Shown: positions 7,943 through 16,944, counted from the stretch's first letter. The stretch: 64,000 nt of DNA from Rhodobacterales bacterium (GCA_026400355.1 JAPLPE010000019.1:1-64000), one strand, 5' to 3'. Notes: generated by a model not told the origin, from the letters alone. Numbers and translations are program-made.

Positions 7943-8515
7943 CTCGGCGAACCGAGGAACAATTGAGCCGGATTCGTAACCCGGCTGATACAACCCACTC
8001 CGAATATCCCGATGAACCGACGAAAATGGCCAATCCTCTGGGCGTTCGACAAACCCGTGCTTGACCGGGTTCACCCAACAATACCGGACATGGTCTGCGA
8101 AATCCTCGTCGTTGCGGATATGATGTTCCCAATACCGCCGCTGCCATATGGCGACTTCGCCCTTGTCGCTGTATCGGGCGGGGTTCACCCCGCCATGCCT
8201 CCCTGATTTGACCATTGGTTGCCGGGGTGGCGGGGTGAACCCCGCCCTACGCAAATCCATCGAAAACCGTGCCTTGATCGCGCCCCACCGCACCGGATGA
8301 TCCGCATCTCCCTCCGGCAAGGTCCACAAGCAATGCATGTGATCCGGCAAGACCACCCAGGCCGCCACCCCGAACGGCCGTTCCGCCTGCGTCTGCCGCA
8401 CCGCCACCCGCAGCCGCTCCACCTCATCGGTCAAAAGTGACGATCCCTCCGCCGCCAATCGGACGGTAAAGAACACGGTCTGACCGGCGACCCGGGAGCG
8501 GAGATAACATGACAT
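7928..8515 (-). CDS. REP-associated tyrosine transposase (RAYT, IS200/IS605-like Y1 transposase)
   Basis: A 195-residue single-strand DNA transposase of the TnpA-REP group. It has the HUH-type metal motif PDHMHCLWTLP (about residue 56) and a catalytic Tyr in DHVRYCWVNPVKHG, followed by the usual WPFSSVHRDI tail. RAYTs are domesticated enzymes that recognise and move REP hairpins. Unusually, two REP palindromes in inverted orientation lie inside this gene (8177-8194 and 8229-8252), encoding the extra stretch GFTPPPRQPMVKSGRHGGVN where homologues have a short linker before IWQRRYWEH. The frame stays open. The ATG at 8515 has a GGAG site. Confidence 0.88.
   Translation of the reverse strand: MSCYLRSRVAGQTVFFTVRLAAEGSSLLTDEVERLRVAVRQTQAERPFGVAAWVVLPDHMHCLWTLPEGDADHPVRWGAIKARFSMDLRRAGFTPPPRQPMVKSGRHGGVNPARYSDKGEVAIWQRRYWEHHIRNDEDFADHVRYCWVNPVKHGFVERPEDWPFSSVHRDIRSGLYQPGYESGSIVPRFAEGVPG
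8177..8252. repeat. Inverted pair of REP palindromes inside the RAYT coding region
   Basis: Two hairpins, GGCGGGGTTCACCCCGCC (8177-8194) and GGCGGGGTGAACCCCGCC with CTACGC tail (8229-8252), lie head to head about 34 bp apart, the layout of a BIME-like REP pair. They fall in the middle of the transposase gene without breaking its frame. Confidence 0.8.
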
Positions 8516-8537
8516 GCTCCACCCTCGCCGACCTTGG

Positions 8538-8948
8538 TTAACTGCGCGTTACCGGCCCCTTCACGCGCTCACCGAACCCCGGCGTGGCAACACCCTCTGC
8601 CGCCGCCGCCCGTTCCCGGTCCATGATCGCCCCGAACCGCTTGCGCACCGCCGTCTCAAGTTCGACCAGCCCCGCGATCTTGAGATTGGCCCAGGTCGCC
8701 AGAATCCGGTTGATCCGCTCTTGATACCCCTTGCCCATCGCACGATAGAACCCCGCCACCGAGGCATCAAGGTATAGCGTGACTTTAACCTTCGACTCGA
8801 TCACATCCATATCAGCCTCAAGCGTATGCCACGCCTCTGGCACCTCACGCCGGATCGAGACCTCAAGCGAGTCCTTTTCCAGTTCCCACAGGTGCCGGAA
8901 CAGCTTCTGCCGGGCAATCCGTTCAGTCTTTGTCAATGAATAGGACAT
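8538..8948 (-). CDS. BrnA-antitoxin-like protein without a visible BrnT partner
   Basis: A 136-residue protein. The segment KVKVTLYLDASVAGFYRAMG followed by KGYQERINRILATW resembles the ribbon-helix-helix region of BrnA/DUF4415 antitoxins (normally about 80-100 aa). The N-terminal half is charged and helical and does not match the usual BrnA start. The ATG at 8948 has a strong GGAGG site, and longer starts are less likely. No brnT-like toxin gene is adjacent, so this may be an orphan regulator or a diverged member. It sits between RAYT and trxC. Confidence 0.6.
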   Translation of the reverse strand: MSYSLTKTERIARQKLFRHLWELEKDSLEVSIRREVPEAWHTLEADMDVIESKVKVTLYLDASVAGFYRAMGKGYQERINRILATWANLKIAGLVELETAVRKRFGAIMDRERAAAAEGVATPGFGERVKGPVTRS

Positions 8949-9051
8949 AGAAGACCTCCATGAAGGGCCATCATGCCGGGACTGGGTTAACAGATGCAGA
9001 AGCCGCCGCGCAAAAGATACCGACGCATTACCGATACGGCACCGACACACC

Positions 9052-9477
9052 TCAACCTTGCGAAAACGACACAATATCAGCCGCTTGCACAGCGCCAGAC
9101 TGCCGCTTCACCTCACGCCCCCCGCGAAACTTGACCATCGTCGGAATCCCCCGGATGCCATACTTGGCCCCCGCCTGCGGGTCGGCCTCGGTGTTGAGCT
9201 TGACCAGACGTGCCCTTCCGGCGAGCGACCCCGCCGCCTTGGAAAACTCCGGCGCCATCATCCGGCAGGGCCCGCACCAGGGCGCCCAGAAATCCACAAC
9301 CAAGGGCAGATCATCTGTCCGCGCGGCCCTTTCCAGAGTGGCCAGATCCACCTCGACCGCCCTGGCGGGCACCAGCGGCGCCCTGCAGACGGCGCATTTC
9401 GGCCCGGCCCCCAAACGCTCTTCCGGCAACCGGTTCACCTGCCCGCAATCGAGACATGTCAACTTCAATCCGGCCAT
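9052..9477 (-). CDS. trxC: Thioredoxin 2 (zinc-binding thioredoxin)
   Basis: A cytoplasmic disulfide reductase of 141 residues. The active site WCGPC is at residues 67-71 and the cis-Pro loop is GIRGIPTMVKF. An N-terminal zinc module uses C8, C11, C28 and C31, which separates TrxC from TrxA. The second of two adjacent ATGs (9477) is preferred because a GGAGG site lies 5 bp upstream; the other ATG (9480) would be too close. Not part of an obvious operon. Confidence 0.9.
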   Translation of the reverse strand: MAGLKLTCLDCGQVNRLPEERLGAGPKCAVCRAPLVPARAVEVDLATLERAARTDDLPLVVDFWAPWCGPCRMMAPEFSKAAGSLAGRARLVKLNTEADPQAGAKYGIRGIPTMVKFRGGREVKRQSGAVQAADIVSFSQG

Positions 9478-9613
9478 CATCGCCTCCAATTCATCTGATT
9501 TCGCAGATATGTCTCATGTGACTTAACTGCAAGCCACTCACCAAATCCGGCACTCGCCTTAATTGTGCCCGATTCGCCGCGCATATTGTCAAAGACAAGG
9601 CAAGAAGGTCATC

Positions 9614-9835
9614 TTGGCAACGATCATCATCCTTCTGGGCAGCGTCGTCGGTTTTCTGACCGCTGGAATATCCTTCGTTTTCCTCGACTACTCGCTTCTC
9701 GCCGCCGTCGCGATCTGGGGCGCCTCCGGACCAGTCTCTGCGGTCCTTGCCGCCATCCTCATCTGGCGGCCTGACGATACTCCCCGCGAAACTTCCCGCG
9801 AACCGGCCAGGACCTCTGTTGCGGAAATCCCCTGA
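9614..9835 (+). CDS. Small membrane protein, unknown function
   Basis: A 73-residue protein with two predicted membrane helices (IIILLGSVVGFLTAGISFVF and LLAAVAIWGASGPVSAVLAA) and a charged C-terminal tail rich in Arg, Glu and Pro. The TTG start at 9614 is chosen because AAGAAGG lies just upstream and the hydrophobic segment then starts at residue 4; an upstream TTG at 9563 would add an unconserved-looking leader. I do not recognise a family. Likely inner-membrane. Confidence 0.5.
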   Translation: MATIIILLGSVVGFLTAGISFVFLDYSLLAAVAIWGASGPVSAVLAAILIWRPDDTPRETSREPARTSVAEIP

Positions 9836-10019
9836 CCGCCTCATCTTGGGCGTCACCGATTTTCCTTGCTAAAATCCCCGATGGGGCGCATACGCCCCAC
9901 TGCAGACGTTATTCTCTCTCGACCCGCTGTTCTCCTTCATCGGCCACAGTTCCTCGATGTGACACTGACTGAGCCGGGCTGCCGCACTTTCGCGGGCAGC
10001 GCACTGAAGGAGACACACG

Positions 10020-10226
10020 ATGGCCACTGGCACCGTGAAATGGTTCAACACCACCAAAGGCTTCGGCTTCATCGCCCCCGATGGCGGCAAGAAGGACGTG
10101 TTCGTTCACATCTCTGCCGTCGAACGTTCGGGCCTGACCGGCCTGCGTGACGATCAGAAAGTCACGTTCGACATCGAATCCGGCCGCGACGGCCGCGAAT
10201 CGGCGATCAACCTGCAACTGGCGTAA
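10020..10226 (+). CDS. cspA: Cold-shock-domain protein (CspA family), first copy
   Basis: A 68-residue single cold-shock domain that binds single-stranded RNA/DNA as a chaperone. RNP1 is KGFGFIAP and RNP2 is VFVHISAVE. The ATG at 10020 follows AAGGAGACACACG, a strong ribosome site. An upstream untranslated stretch of about 180 bp (9836-10019) holds no gene and is a typical place for a cold-responsive leader. A near-identical paralogue follows 256 bp downstream, so the pair arose by tandem duplication. Confidence 0.95.
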   Translation: MATGTVKWFNTTKGFGFIAPDGGKKDVFVHISAVERSGLTGLRDDQKVTFDIESGRDGRESAINLQLA

Positions 10227-10230
10227 GCCA

Positions 10231-10260
10231 GAAAAGGACGTCCGGTCCTTCATCAGAAAC
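10231..10260 (+). terminator. Possible hairpin after the first cold-shock gene
   Basis: AAGGAC-gtccg-GTCCTT forms a short stem directly after the first csp stop codon, without a clear T tract. The remaining part of the 256-bp gap before the second csp (10227-10482) holds no gene and probably includes that gene's promoter and leader. Confidence 0.35.
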
Positions 10261-10482
10261 GACCGGGCGTCCTGTTCCTGCAGCATCTTTACGTATTGCA
10301 TTATCCGGTTGCACCGTTCGCAACCCCAATCGCCCTTGATTTTGACATGACGTCACGGTATTCTGCCGCGGCGACGTTACCTCTATCGACCACTGTTTCC
10401 TTTACGGCCTCAGTCCATCGATCAGCACTGACAGAGCCGATCCGCTGCACTCCCGCGAGCGGAACAAAAAGGAAATATCACG

Positions 10483-10689
10483 ATGGCCACTGGCACCGTC
10501 AAATGGTTCAACACCACCAAGGGTTACGGCTTCATTGCTCCCGATGGTGGCAAAAAGGACGTGTTTGTCCACATTTCTGCAGTCGAACGTTCGGGTCTCA
10601 CCGGTCTGAAGGACAACCAGAAAGTCACCTTCGACATCGAATCCGGCCGTGATGGCCGCGAATCGGCAGTGAACCTCTCGCTCGCCTGA
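10483..10689 (+). CDS. cspA: Cold-shock-domain protein (CspA family), second copy
   Basis: A 68-residue cold-shock domain differing from the first copy at only a few positions (KGYGFIAP in RNP1, VFVHISAVE in RNP2, LKDNQ for LRDDQ, SLA for QLA at the end). It has its own upstream region and an AAAGGAAAT ribosome site, so it is separately expressed. A DUF4329 lipoprotein gene begins 4 bp after its stop and may share its transcript. Confidence 0.95.
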   Translation: MATGTVKWFNTTKGYGFIAPDGGKKDVFVHISAVERSGLTGLKDNQKVTFDIESGRDGRESAVNLSLA

Positions 10690-10693
10690 GCGC

Positions 10694-11374
10694 ATGAAAA
10701 CCTCTCTCTCGGGCCCGACGTCGTTCGGGCCCTTGTTTCTTGTGGTGACAGCCCTCGCCGGATGCGAGGTTCCGTCGGACACCCAGACGCGCCAGACAAA
10801 CGTCCCCGGACAGACCGCATCCACAAACGGCCGCACCGAACAGACCGGTTCGCTCAGCAGCGCGCCCGTTCTTGCCTCCTACTCCGATGTCCCCACTGCA
10901 GAATCTTCGCCCAGCGGTGCCGAACTGGCCGCCGTGAGATCGGTCCTGACCCGCCTCCAATACGATTCATTCGCAGCCAATGCCGAACACTGCGGCTATA
11001 TCGGGCTGAACGAAGCCGGCCAGATCATGCTCACCCCCATCAACCGCGGGTCCGAAGCCTCTTGCGAACTACCTCAGATCCCTGCCGGCATGACGCTCCT
11101 CGCCTCATTGCACACGCATGGCACTTACAGCCCATACTACGCCTCGGAATTCCCGACATCCGACGACATGCTCAGCGACATGGCCCAGAACGTGGACGGC
11201 TATATCTCAACGCCCGGCGGCCGACTCTGGCATGTTGACAGCGACACGCGCACCGTCCGTCAGCTATGCGGCCGCGGCTGCCTGCCGCAGGACCCGGACT
11301 ACCGCCCAGAGGATGACGGTCCCGTAGAGCCGATGTTCACCCTGGCCGACTTGCGGCGCTGGGAACAGAGCTGA
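10694..11374 (+). CDS. DUF4329-type lipoprotein
   Basis: A 226-residue exported protein. The N-terminus ends in LVVTALAGC, a lipobox, so it should be lipidated at C24. After a Ser/Thr/Gln-rich linker the C-terminal domain holds CGYIGLNEAGQIMLTP and ASLHTHGTYSPYY, the H-x-H pattern of DUF4329/JAB-like domains that can be peptidase-like or toxin-associated. It starts 4 bp after the second cold-shock gene. No toxin-delivery partner is near. Function unknown. Confidence 0.7.
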   Translation: MKTSLSGPTSFGPLFLVVTALAGCEVPSDTQTRQTNVPGQTASTNGRTEQTGSLSSAPVLASYSDVPTAESSPSGAELAAVRSVLTRLQYDSFAANAEHCGYIGLNEAGQIMLTPINRGSEASCELPQIPAGMTLLASLHTHGTYSPYYASEFPTSDDMLSDMAQNVDGYISTPGGRLWHVDSDTRTVRQLCGRGCLPQDPDYRPEDDGPVEPMFTLADLRRWEQS

Positions 11375-11378
11375 CCGG

Positions 11379-12059
11379 TCACTCTCCCTGCACAAGAGCC
11401 AGAACCGCCGGCCCCAGCGCCCCCACGATCAGCTTAACCCCTTCCGCATTGGGGTGAATCCCGTCCGGCTGGAAATAGGTCTGCCGCACCATCTCGGGAT
11501 CGCCCAGATCGACAAGCCCCTGAAACCAGTCAGGAAACAGCGCGGTCCCGAACTCTGCCGATAGCTCCGGATACATCGCGTCAAACGCCGCCTTGTAGTC
11601 CGGCCCGTAGTTCGTGGGCCCCGGCAACCCCACCAAGAGCACCCTGACTCCAGCCGCCTGCGCCGCCTCGAGTATCTCTTTGAGGTTCTCCCGGCTGTTC
11701 GCCGGATCAATCCCGCGCAACAGGTCATTCCCCCCAAGCGCTAAGATCATCGCATCCACATCCGGCGTCAACGTCCAGGCGACCCGAGACAGCCCCCCAG
11801 CGGTCGTATCGCCCGAGACGCCTGCGTTGATCAGCACCACATCTGCCCCCTGCCTTTTCAGCCAGGCCTCCATTTGCGGCACGAAACCGTCCTCGGGCGG
11901 CAGGCCATAGCCCTGCGTAAGACTGTCCCCCAGCGCCGCCACGGTCACGGTTTCGGCATTGACCGGCCCGGCAATCACAATCCCCGCCACCAGTAGGTTG
12001 CGGAGCCAGCGTCCCGCGCCATATCCAGAACAGACAACCTTGCCGAAAGCCCGCCCCAT
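11379..12059 (-). CDS. tesA: Arylesterase / SGNH hydrolase TesA
   Basis: A periplasmic GDSL-type esterase of 226 residues (acyl-CoA thioesterase I/arylesterase). Blocks I (ALGDSLTQGYG), III (LALGGNDLLRG) and V (DGIHPNAEG) supply the catalytic Ser, Gly/Asn and Asp-His. A signal peptide (LLVAGIVIAGPVNAE) precedes. It is divergent from the ABC transporter ATPase, and its ATG (12057-12059, minus strand) overlaps the ATPase ATG (12058-12060) in a CATG. This tesA-ABC-permease pairing is also seen in E. coli (tesA-ybbA-ybbP). A slightly shorter start is possible. Confidence 0.88.
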   Translation of the reverse strand: MGRAFGKVVCSGYGAGRWLRNLLVAGIVIAGPVNAETVTVAALGDSLTQGYGLPPEDGFVPQMEAWLKRQGADVVLINAGVSGDTTAGGLSRVAWTLTPDVDAMILALGGNDLLRGIDPANSRENLKEILEAAQAAGVRVLLVGLPGPTNYGPDYKAAFDAMYPELSAEFGTALFPDWFQGLVDLGDPEMVRQTYFQPDGIHPNAEGVKLIVGALGPAVLALVQGE

Positions 12060-12753
12060 GAAAGATCCCGTCCTCTCTCTGACCAATGCCAGCCTGTCCC
12101 TGATGGGCAACGCGGGCAAGGTCGATATCCTCCACGGCATCACCCTTGCGGTGGACAAAGGCGAAACCCTGGGGCTCGTGGGGCCAAGCGGATCGGGCAA
12201 GTCTTCTCTCCTCATGCTCATGGGCGGCCTTGAACAGGCCACCGGCGGGCGCGTAATGGCGCTGGGTCAGGACCTCACCACGATGGATGAGGACCGGCTG
12301 GCCATGTTCCGCCGTGACAATATGGGCGTGGTGTTCCAGTCCTTCCACCTCATTCCCACGATGACAGCGCTGGAAAACGTCGCGACCCCGCTGGAACTCG
12401 CCGGTCACCGCGACGCTTTTGCCCGCGCCGCGGCCGAGCTTGAGGCCGTGGGCCTCGCCCACCGCGCCGACCACTACCCCGCCCAACTCTCCGGCGGGGA
12501 ACAGCAGCGCGTGGCCCTCGCCCGCGCCTCTGCCCCCCGACCCAAGATCCTGCTTGCCGACGAACCCACCGGCAATCTGGATGAGGCCAACGGTAAGGCG
12601 ATCATCAACCTCCTCTTCGACCTGCGCGACCGCCACGGCGCGACCCTCGTCATGGTCACCCACTCCGCCGAACTGGCCGCCCGCTGCTCCCGCGTCGTCC
12701 GCCTCCGCGACGGCCGGATCGATACCACCGCCATGGCCCGGGCCGCCGAATGA
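12058..12753 (+). CDS. ABC transporter ATP-binding protein (YbbA/LolD-like)
   Basis: A 231-residue ATPase of the MacB/LolD-type family. Walker A is GPSGSGKS at about residues 42-49, the signature is LSGGEQQRVALARA, and Walker B is ILLADEPTG. The start MKDPVLSL at 12058 matches family length; an upstream in-frame start at 11959 would lie inside tesA. It overlaps the permease gene by ATGA, so the two are made together. Likely exports or extracts a lipid-linked or hydrophobic substrate at the inner membrane; substrate unknown. Confidence 0.9.
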   Translation: MKDPVLSLTNASLSLMGNAGKVDILHGITLAVDKGETLGLVGPSGSGKSSLLMLMGGLEQATGGRVMALGQDLTTMDEDRLAMFRRDNMGVVFQSFHLIPTMTALENVATPLELAGHRDAFARAAAELEAVGLAHRADHYPAQLSGGEQQRVALARASAPRPKILLADEPTGNLDEANGKAIINLLFDLRDRHGATLVMVTHSAELAARCSRVVRLRDGRIDTTAMARAAE

Positions 12754-15278
12754 GCCTGTCCCTCGCCTCCCGTTTCGCCCGGCGCGAATTGCGCGGCGGC
12801 CTCAAGGGCTTCCGCATCTTCCTCGCTTGCCTCACCCTTGGCGTTGCCGCCATCGCCGCCGTGGGCCTTGTGAAAACCTCGATCGAGGCTGGCCTCGCCC
12901 GCGAAGGCGCGTCCCTCCTTGGCGGTGACGCGGAACTCGAATTCACCTACCGCTTCGCCCGCGATGACGAAAAAGCGTGGATGCAATCCACCGCCACCAC
13001 CGTCTCCGAGGCCGTCGATTTCCGCTCCATGGCCGTCGTGGGCGATGGAGAGGCGGCCGACCGCGCGCTCACCCAGGTCCGTGCCGTCGATACCGCCTAT
13101 CCCCTCGTCGGTCAGGTCCGGCTTGACCCCGGCATGCCCCTGCGTGATGCGCTCACTGGCCGCGACGGCACCCCCGGCGCGGTGATGGAACGCGTGCTGG
13201 CCGATCGCCTAGGCCTCGCCCCCGGCGACACCTTCCGGCTTGGCACGCAGGATTTCATCCTGTCCGCGATCCTCCTGAAATACCCTGACAATTCCGCAGG
13301 CGGCTTCGGCCTCGGGCCCCGCACCATCGTCCTGACGGACGACCTCGCCAACTCCGGTCTCATCACCGAAGGCACGCTCTTCTCCACCCTCTACCGACTC
13401 GACCTGCCCCCCGGCACGGACCTGCAGGCGACCGAAGACACCGCCAAAGCCCTCTGGCGCGACTCTGGGATGCGCTGGTCCGACGCCCGCAACGGCGCGG
13501 GCGGGATGCAGGAATTCGTGGATCGCCTCGGCTCCTTCCTCGTTCTCATCGGTCTCTCCGGGCTTGCCGTGGGCGGTATTGGCGTCTCGGCCGCCGTCCG
13601 CGCCTATCTTGCGACCAAGACCGGCGTCATCGCCACGCTGAAGACGCTGGGCGCCTCCAGTCGCACGATCTTTCTCACCTATTTCCTCCAGATCGGCGCG
13701 CTGGCGCTTGTCGGCATCGCCATGGGCCTCGTCCTCGGCGCAGCCATCCCCCTCGCTTTCGCCCCCATGATCGCGGCCACCCTCCCGATCCCCGCCGCAT
13801 TCGCCCTCTACCCGGCACCGCTCCTCGAAGCCGCCCTCTACGGGGCCCTCGCTGCCCTCATCTTCACCCTCTGGCCCCTGGCCCGGACCGAGGATATCCG
13901 CGCCGCAACCCTGTTCCGCGATGCCCTCGGCGCAGGTCGCCGTCTGCCCCGCCCGCGTTACCTGATTGCCACCGCGCTCCTCATCGCCACACTGATCGGG
14001 GCCGCCATCCTCTTCTCAGGCATGGCCGAACTCACCCTCTGGACGGCAGGCGGCATCGCCGCGGCGCTCCTCCTCCTCACCCTCGCCGCCTCTGCCGCCC
14101 GCTGGCTTGCCCGCCGTTTCAAGTCAGCAGCCCGTGGCTATCCATCCCTCCGCCTCGCCCTTGGCGCCATCGGCGCCCGGGGGGGCGAGACGACCTCCGT
14201 CGTCCTCTCCCTCGGCCTCGGCCTGACCGTCCTCGCCGCCGTAGGCCAGATCGACGGAAACCTCCGCCGGGCGATCGACCAGGAACTTCCCGCCGTCGCG
14301 CCCAGCTATTTCTTCGTCGATATCCAGCCCGACCAGATCGACGGCTTCAATGCCCGCCTCAACGGCGACCCCGCCGTAAGCCGCGTCGAAAGCGCGCCAA
14401 TGCTGCGCGGCATCATTGCCAAGATCAACGGCGTCAACGCGATGGAAGCCGCTGGCGGTCACTGGGTCGTCCAAGGCGACCGTGGCGTCACATTCTCTGC
14501 CGAACTGCCTGACAACATTACCTTGACCTCAGGCGAATGGTGGCCCACCGCCTACGCCGGCCCGCCACTTGTGAGCTTTTCCGCCGAAGAGGGTGCCGAA
14601 ATCGGCCTCAAGCTCGGCGACACGCTCACCGTCAACATCCTTGGCCGCGACATTACCGCGACCGTGGCCAGCTTCCGTGAAGTGAACTTCGAATCCGCCG
14701 GCATCGGCTTTGTCATGTCGATGGACCCCGCCGCCCTGGCCGGGGCACCGCACAGCTATATCGCCACGGTCTACACCACCCCGGAATCCGAGGCGCAAAT
14801 CCTCCGCGACCTCGCCACCGCCTATCCCAACATCACCGCCATCAGGATCAAGGACGCGATCGATCAGGCTGAAACCGTGATCGACGGCATCTCGGCCGCC
14901 ACCCGCTACGGTGCCGCCGCCACGCTGCTCACAGGTTTCCTCGTCCTCATCGGCGCCGCCGCCGCAGGCGAGCCCGCCCGGACTTTCGAATCCGCTGTTC
15001 TGAAAACCCTCGGCGCAAGCCGCGCCCGCATCCTCTCCAGCTTTGCCCTTCGCGCGGCCCTCCTCGGTGCTGCTGCAGGCATCGTGGCGCTTGCTGCAGG
15101 CATCCTTGGCGGATGGTCGATCCAGACCTTCATCATGGACAGCAACTACACGGTGATCTGGCCCTCGGCCCTCGGCATCGTCTTGGGCGGCATCCTTGCC
15201 ACCCTTGTCGCGGGTCTCACATTCGCGCTGCGCCCGCTGGCCGCCAAACCTGCACAGGTGCTCCGGTCCCGCGAATGA
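12750..15278 (+). CDS. ABC transporter permease, FtsX/MacB-like (YbbP type)
   Basis: A large inner-membrane permease of 842 residues with two FtsX-type membrane blocks. The layout is an N-terminal helix, a big periplasmic domain, three helices near residues 260-380, two central helices, a second periplasmic domain, and three C-terminal helices. It overlaps the ATPase gene by 4 bp. As in YbbAP and LolCDE-type systems, such permeases are mechanotransmission rather than classical transport pumps. Strong C-ending codon use matches neighbouring left-half genes. Confidence 0.88.
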   Translation: MSLSLASRFARRELRGGLKGFRIFLACLTLGVAAIAAVGLVKTSIEAGLAREGASLLGGDAELEFTYRFARDDEKAWMQSTATTVSEAVDFRSMAVVGDGEAADRALTQVRAVDTAYPLVGQVRLDPGMPLRDALTGRDGTPGAVMERVLADRLGLAPGDTFRLGTQDFILSAILLKYPDNSAGGFGLGPRTIVLTDDLANSGLITEGTLFSTLYRLDLPPGTDLQATEDTAKALWRDSGMRWSDARNGAGGMQEFVDRLGSFLVLIGLSGLAVGGIGVSAAVRAYLATKTGVIATLKTLGASSRTIFLTYFLQIGALALVGIAMGLVLGAAIPLAFAPMIAATLPIPAAFALYPAPLLEAALYGALAALIFTLWPLARTEDIRAATLFRDALGAGRRLPRPRYLIATALLIATLIGAAILFSGMAELTLWTAGGIAAALLLLTLAASAARWLARRFKSAARGYPSLRLALGAIGARGGETTSVVLSLGLGLTVLAAVGQIDGNLRRAIDQELPAVAPSYFFVDIQPDQIDGFNARLNGDPAVSRVESAPMLRGIIAKINGVNAMEAAGGHWVVQGDRGVTFSAELPDNITLTSGEWWPTAYAGPPLVSFSAEEGAEIGLKLGDTLTVNILGRDITATVASFREVNFESAGIGFVMSMDPAALAGAPHSYIATVYTTPESEAQILRDLATAYPNITAIRIKDAIDQAETVIDGISAATRYGAAATLLTGFLVLIGAAAAGEPARTFESAVLKTLGASRARILSSFALRAALLGAAAGIVALAAGILGGWSIQTFIMDSNYTVIWPSALGIVLGGILATLVAGLTFALRPLAAKPAQVLRSRE

Positions 15279-15293
15279 CGCGGGACCGCAGGA

Positions 15294-16391
15294 TCAGGTA
15301 TTGAACAGGAAGTGCATCACGTCCCCGTCCTTGACGAGGTAAGTCTTGCCTTCCGCCCGCAGCTTACCCGCCTCGCGTGCCGGCACTTCACCGCCCAGCG
15401 CCACATAGTCGTCATAGGCAATCGTCTCGGCTCGGATGAACCCGCGCTCGAAATCCCCATGAATAACTCCCGCCGCCTGCGGCGCCAGCGTGCCCGCCGG
15501 AATCGTCCAGGCCCGCGCCTCCTTGGGCCCGACCGTGAAATAGGTTTGCAGATGCAGCAACTCGTATCCCGCCCGGATCAGCCGGTCCAACCCGGCCTCG
15601 GCCAGCCCCATTTCCTCAAGGAACATTGCCTGCTCTTCGGCGTCCAGTTGGCTGATCTCTTCCTCGATCCGGGCCGAGATCACGACATGCGCATTCCCCT
15701 CCGCCGCCGCCATGGCCGCGACCTTGGCCGAAAACGCATTGCCGGTGGCCGCCGAAGCCTCTTCGACATTGCAGACATAAAGCACCGGCTTCGCCGTCAA
15801 AAGCTGCAACAGCCGCCATGTCCGTCGGTCATCCTCGGCCACCTTCACCGTCCGCGCGGGTTTCCCTTCGGCCAGCACCGCCTGCGCGGCCTCCAGCAGC
15901 CGGTGCTGATCCAGTGATTCCTTGTCCCCGCCCTTGATCTTGCGGGCCAGGTTCGCCAGCCGCCGCTCGACGGACTCAAGATCGGCCAGCATCAGTTCGG
16001 TCTCGATCGTCGCCGCATCGGCCACAGGATCCACCTTGCCCTCAACATGGGTGATGTCCCCATCCTCGAAACAGCGCAGCACATGGGCAATCGCATCCGT
16101 CTCGCGGATGTTGGCCAGAAACTGGTTGCCCAGCCCCTCGCCCTTGGAGGCGCCCCGCACAAGACCTGCGATATCGACAAAGGTCATCCGCGTCGGGATG
16201 ATCTGCTTGGACTTCGCAATCCCGGCCAGCTTGTCCAGCCGCGCATCGGGCACGGCCACATCGCCCACATTCGGCTCGATCGTGCAGAACGGAAAATTCG
16301 CCGCCTGCGCCGCCGCCGTCCGCGTCAGCGCGTTGAACAGGGTGGACTTGCCCACGTTCGGCAGCCCGACAATCCCCATGCGAAAGCCCAT
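15294..16391 (-). CDS. ychF: Redox-regulated ATPase YchF (Obg-like GTPase family)
   Basis: A universally conserved TRAFAC-class P-loop protein of 365 residues that binds ribosomes and prefers ATP. It has G1 GLPNVGKST near the start, G3 [14 protein letters not shown], and the altered G4 typical of OLA1/YchF (CNVEE), then a coiled coil and a TGS-like C-terminal domain ([18 protein letters not shown]). The ATG at 16391 (MGFRMGIVG) matches the family start. It faces the ABC permease gene convergently, with 15 bp between stops. Confidence 0.95.
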   Translation of the reverse strand: MGFRMGIVGLPNVGKSTLFNALTRTAAAQAANFPFCTIEPNVGDVAVPDARLDKLAGIAKSKQIIPTRMTFVDIAGLVRGASKGEGLGNQFLANIRETDAIAHVLRCFEDGDITHVEGKVDPVADAATIETELMLADLESVERRLANLARKIKGGDKESLDQHRLLEAAQAVLAEGKPARTVKVAEDDRRTWRLLQLLTAKPVLYVCNVEEASAATGNAFSAKVAAMAAAEGNAHVVISARIEEEISQLDAEEQAMFLEEMGLAEAGLDRLIRAGYELLHLQTYFTVGPKEARAWTIPAGTLAPQAAGVIHGDFERGFIRAETIAYDDYVALGGEVPAREAGKLRAEGKTYLVKDGDVMHFLFNT

Positions 16392-16523
16392 GTCATCCAT
16401 CCTATCCCAGGTGCGGCCCGCTTCTAGGCTGCGGTCTGCCCATGCGCAAGACGGCGCTTGGGAAACCAGCCGACCCATGCGAGACTCTGGACCACATCGT
16501 ATAGCAGGAACCGGAGTCACTTC

Positions 16524-16933
16524 ATGCAAGCTGTTCCCTATCTGACGTTCCATGGCAATTGCGCCGAGGCGATGGCCACCTATGCCGGCATCTTTGGCGC
16601 ACCAGCCCCAACACTGAACTACTTGTCCGAGGCACCCGAGGCAGAGAGCGGATTTCCCAGCGAAAAACTGGGGCTTGTCATGAATGCGATGGTCAAGATC
16701 GGCGACGGGTGGTTGTTCGGCTCGGACGACATCATGGGGGCACACCGGTGATGGCAGGATCATCCGTCATGATCGCACTCGAGAGCACAGCCGCCGCGCG
16801 ATCGGCCTTTGATGCGCTGGCAGAAGGCGGCGTAGTAGAGATGCCGTTTGAGAAGACTTTCTGGTCCGAGGGTTTCGGCCAGGTGACGGACCGTTTCGGC
16901 ATCCGCTGGATGGTCTCGGCCCCGATGCAATAA
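16524..16933 (+). pseudogene. VOC/PhnB-like protein with a one-base frameshift
   Basis: The first frame (16524-16751) gives [20 protein letters not shown] through GWLFGSDDIMG and then stops at 16749-16751. The second frame resumes with GTPVMAGSSVMIALESTAAA, FDALAEGGVVEMPFEKTFW and the usual end FGQVTDRFGIRWMVSAP at 16933. Joining them restores a normal PhnB/3-demethylubiquinone methyltransferase-like VOC protein of about 136 residues, as in the adjacent paralogue. One G is missing in the G run at 16736-16740, so this is either a true frameshift or a homopolymer sequencing error. Confidence 0.75.
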
Positions 16934-16944
16934 AGGAATAACCC

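Noticed and set aside
8538-8948. Complete BrnT-BrnA toxin-antitoxin pair
   Set aside because: Only a BrnA-like protein is present; the upstream gene is thioredoxin 2 and the downstream one is the RAYT.
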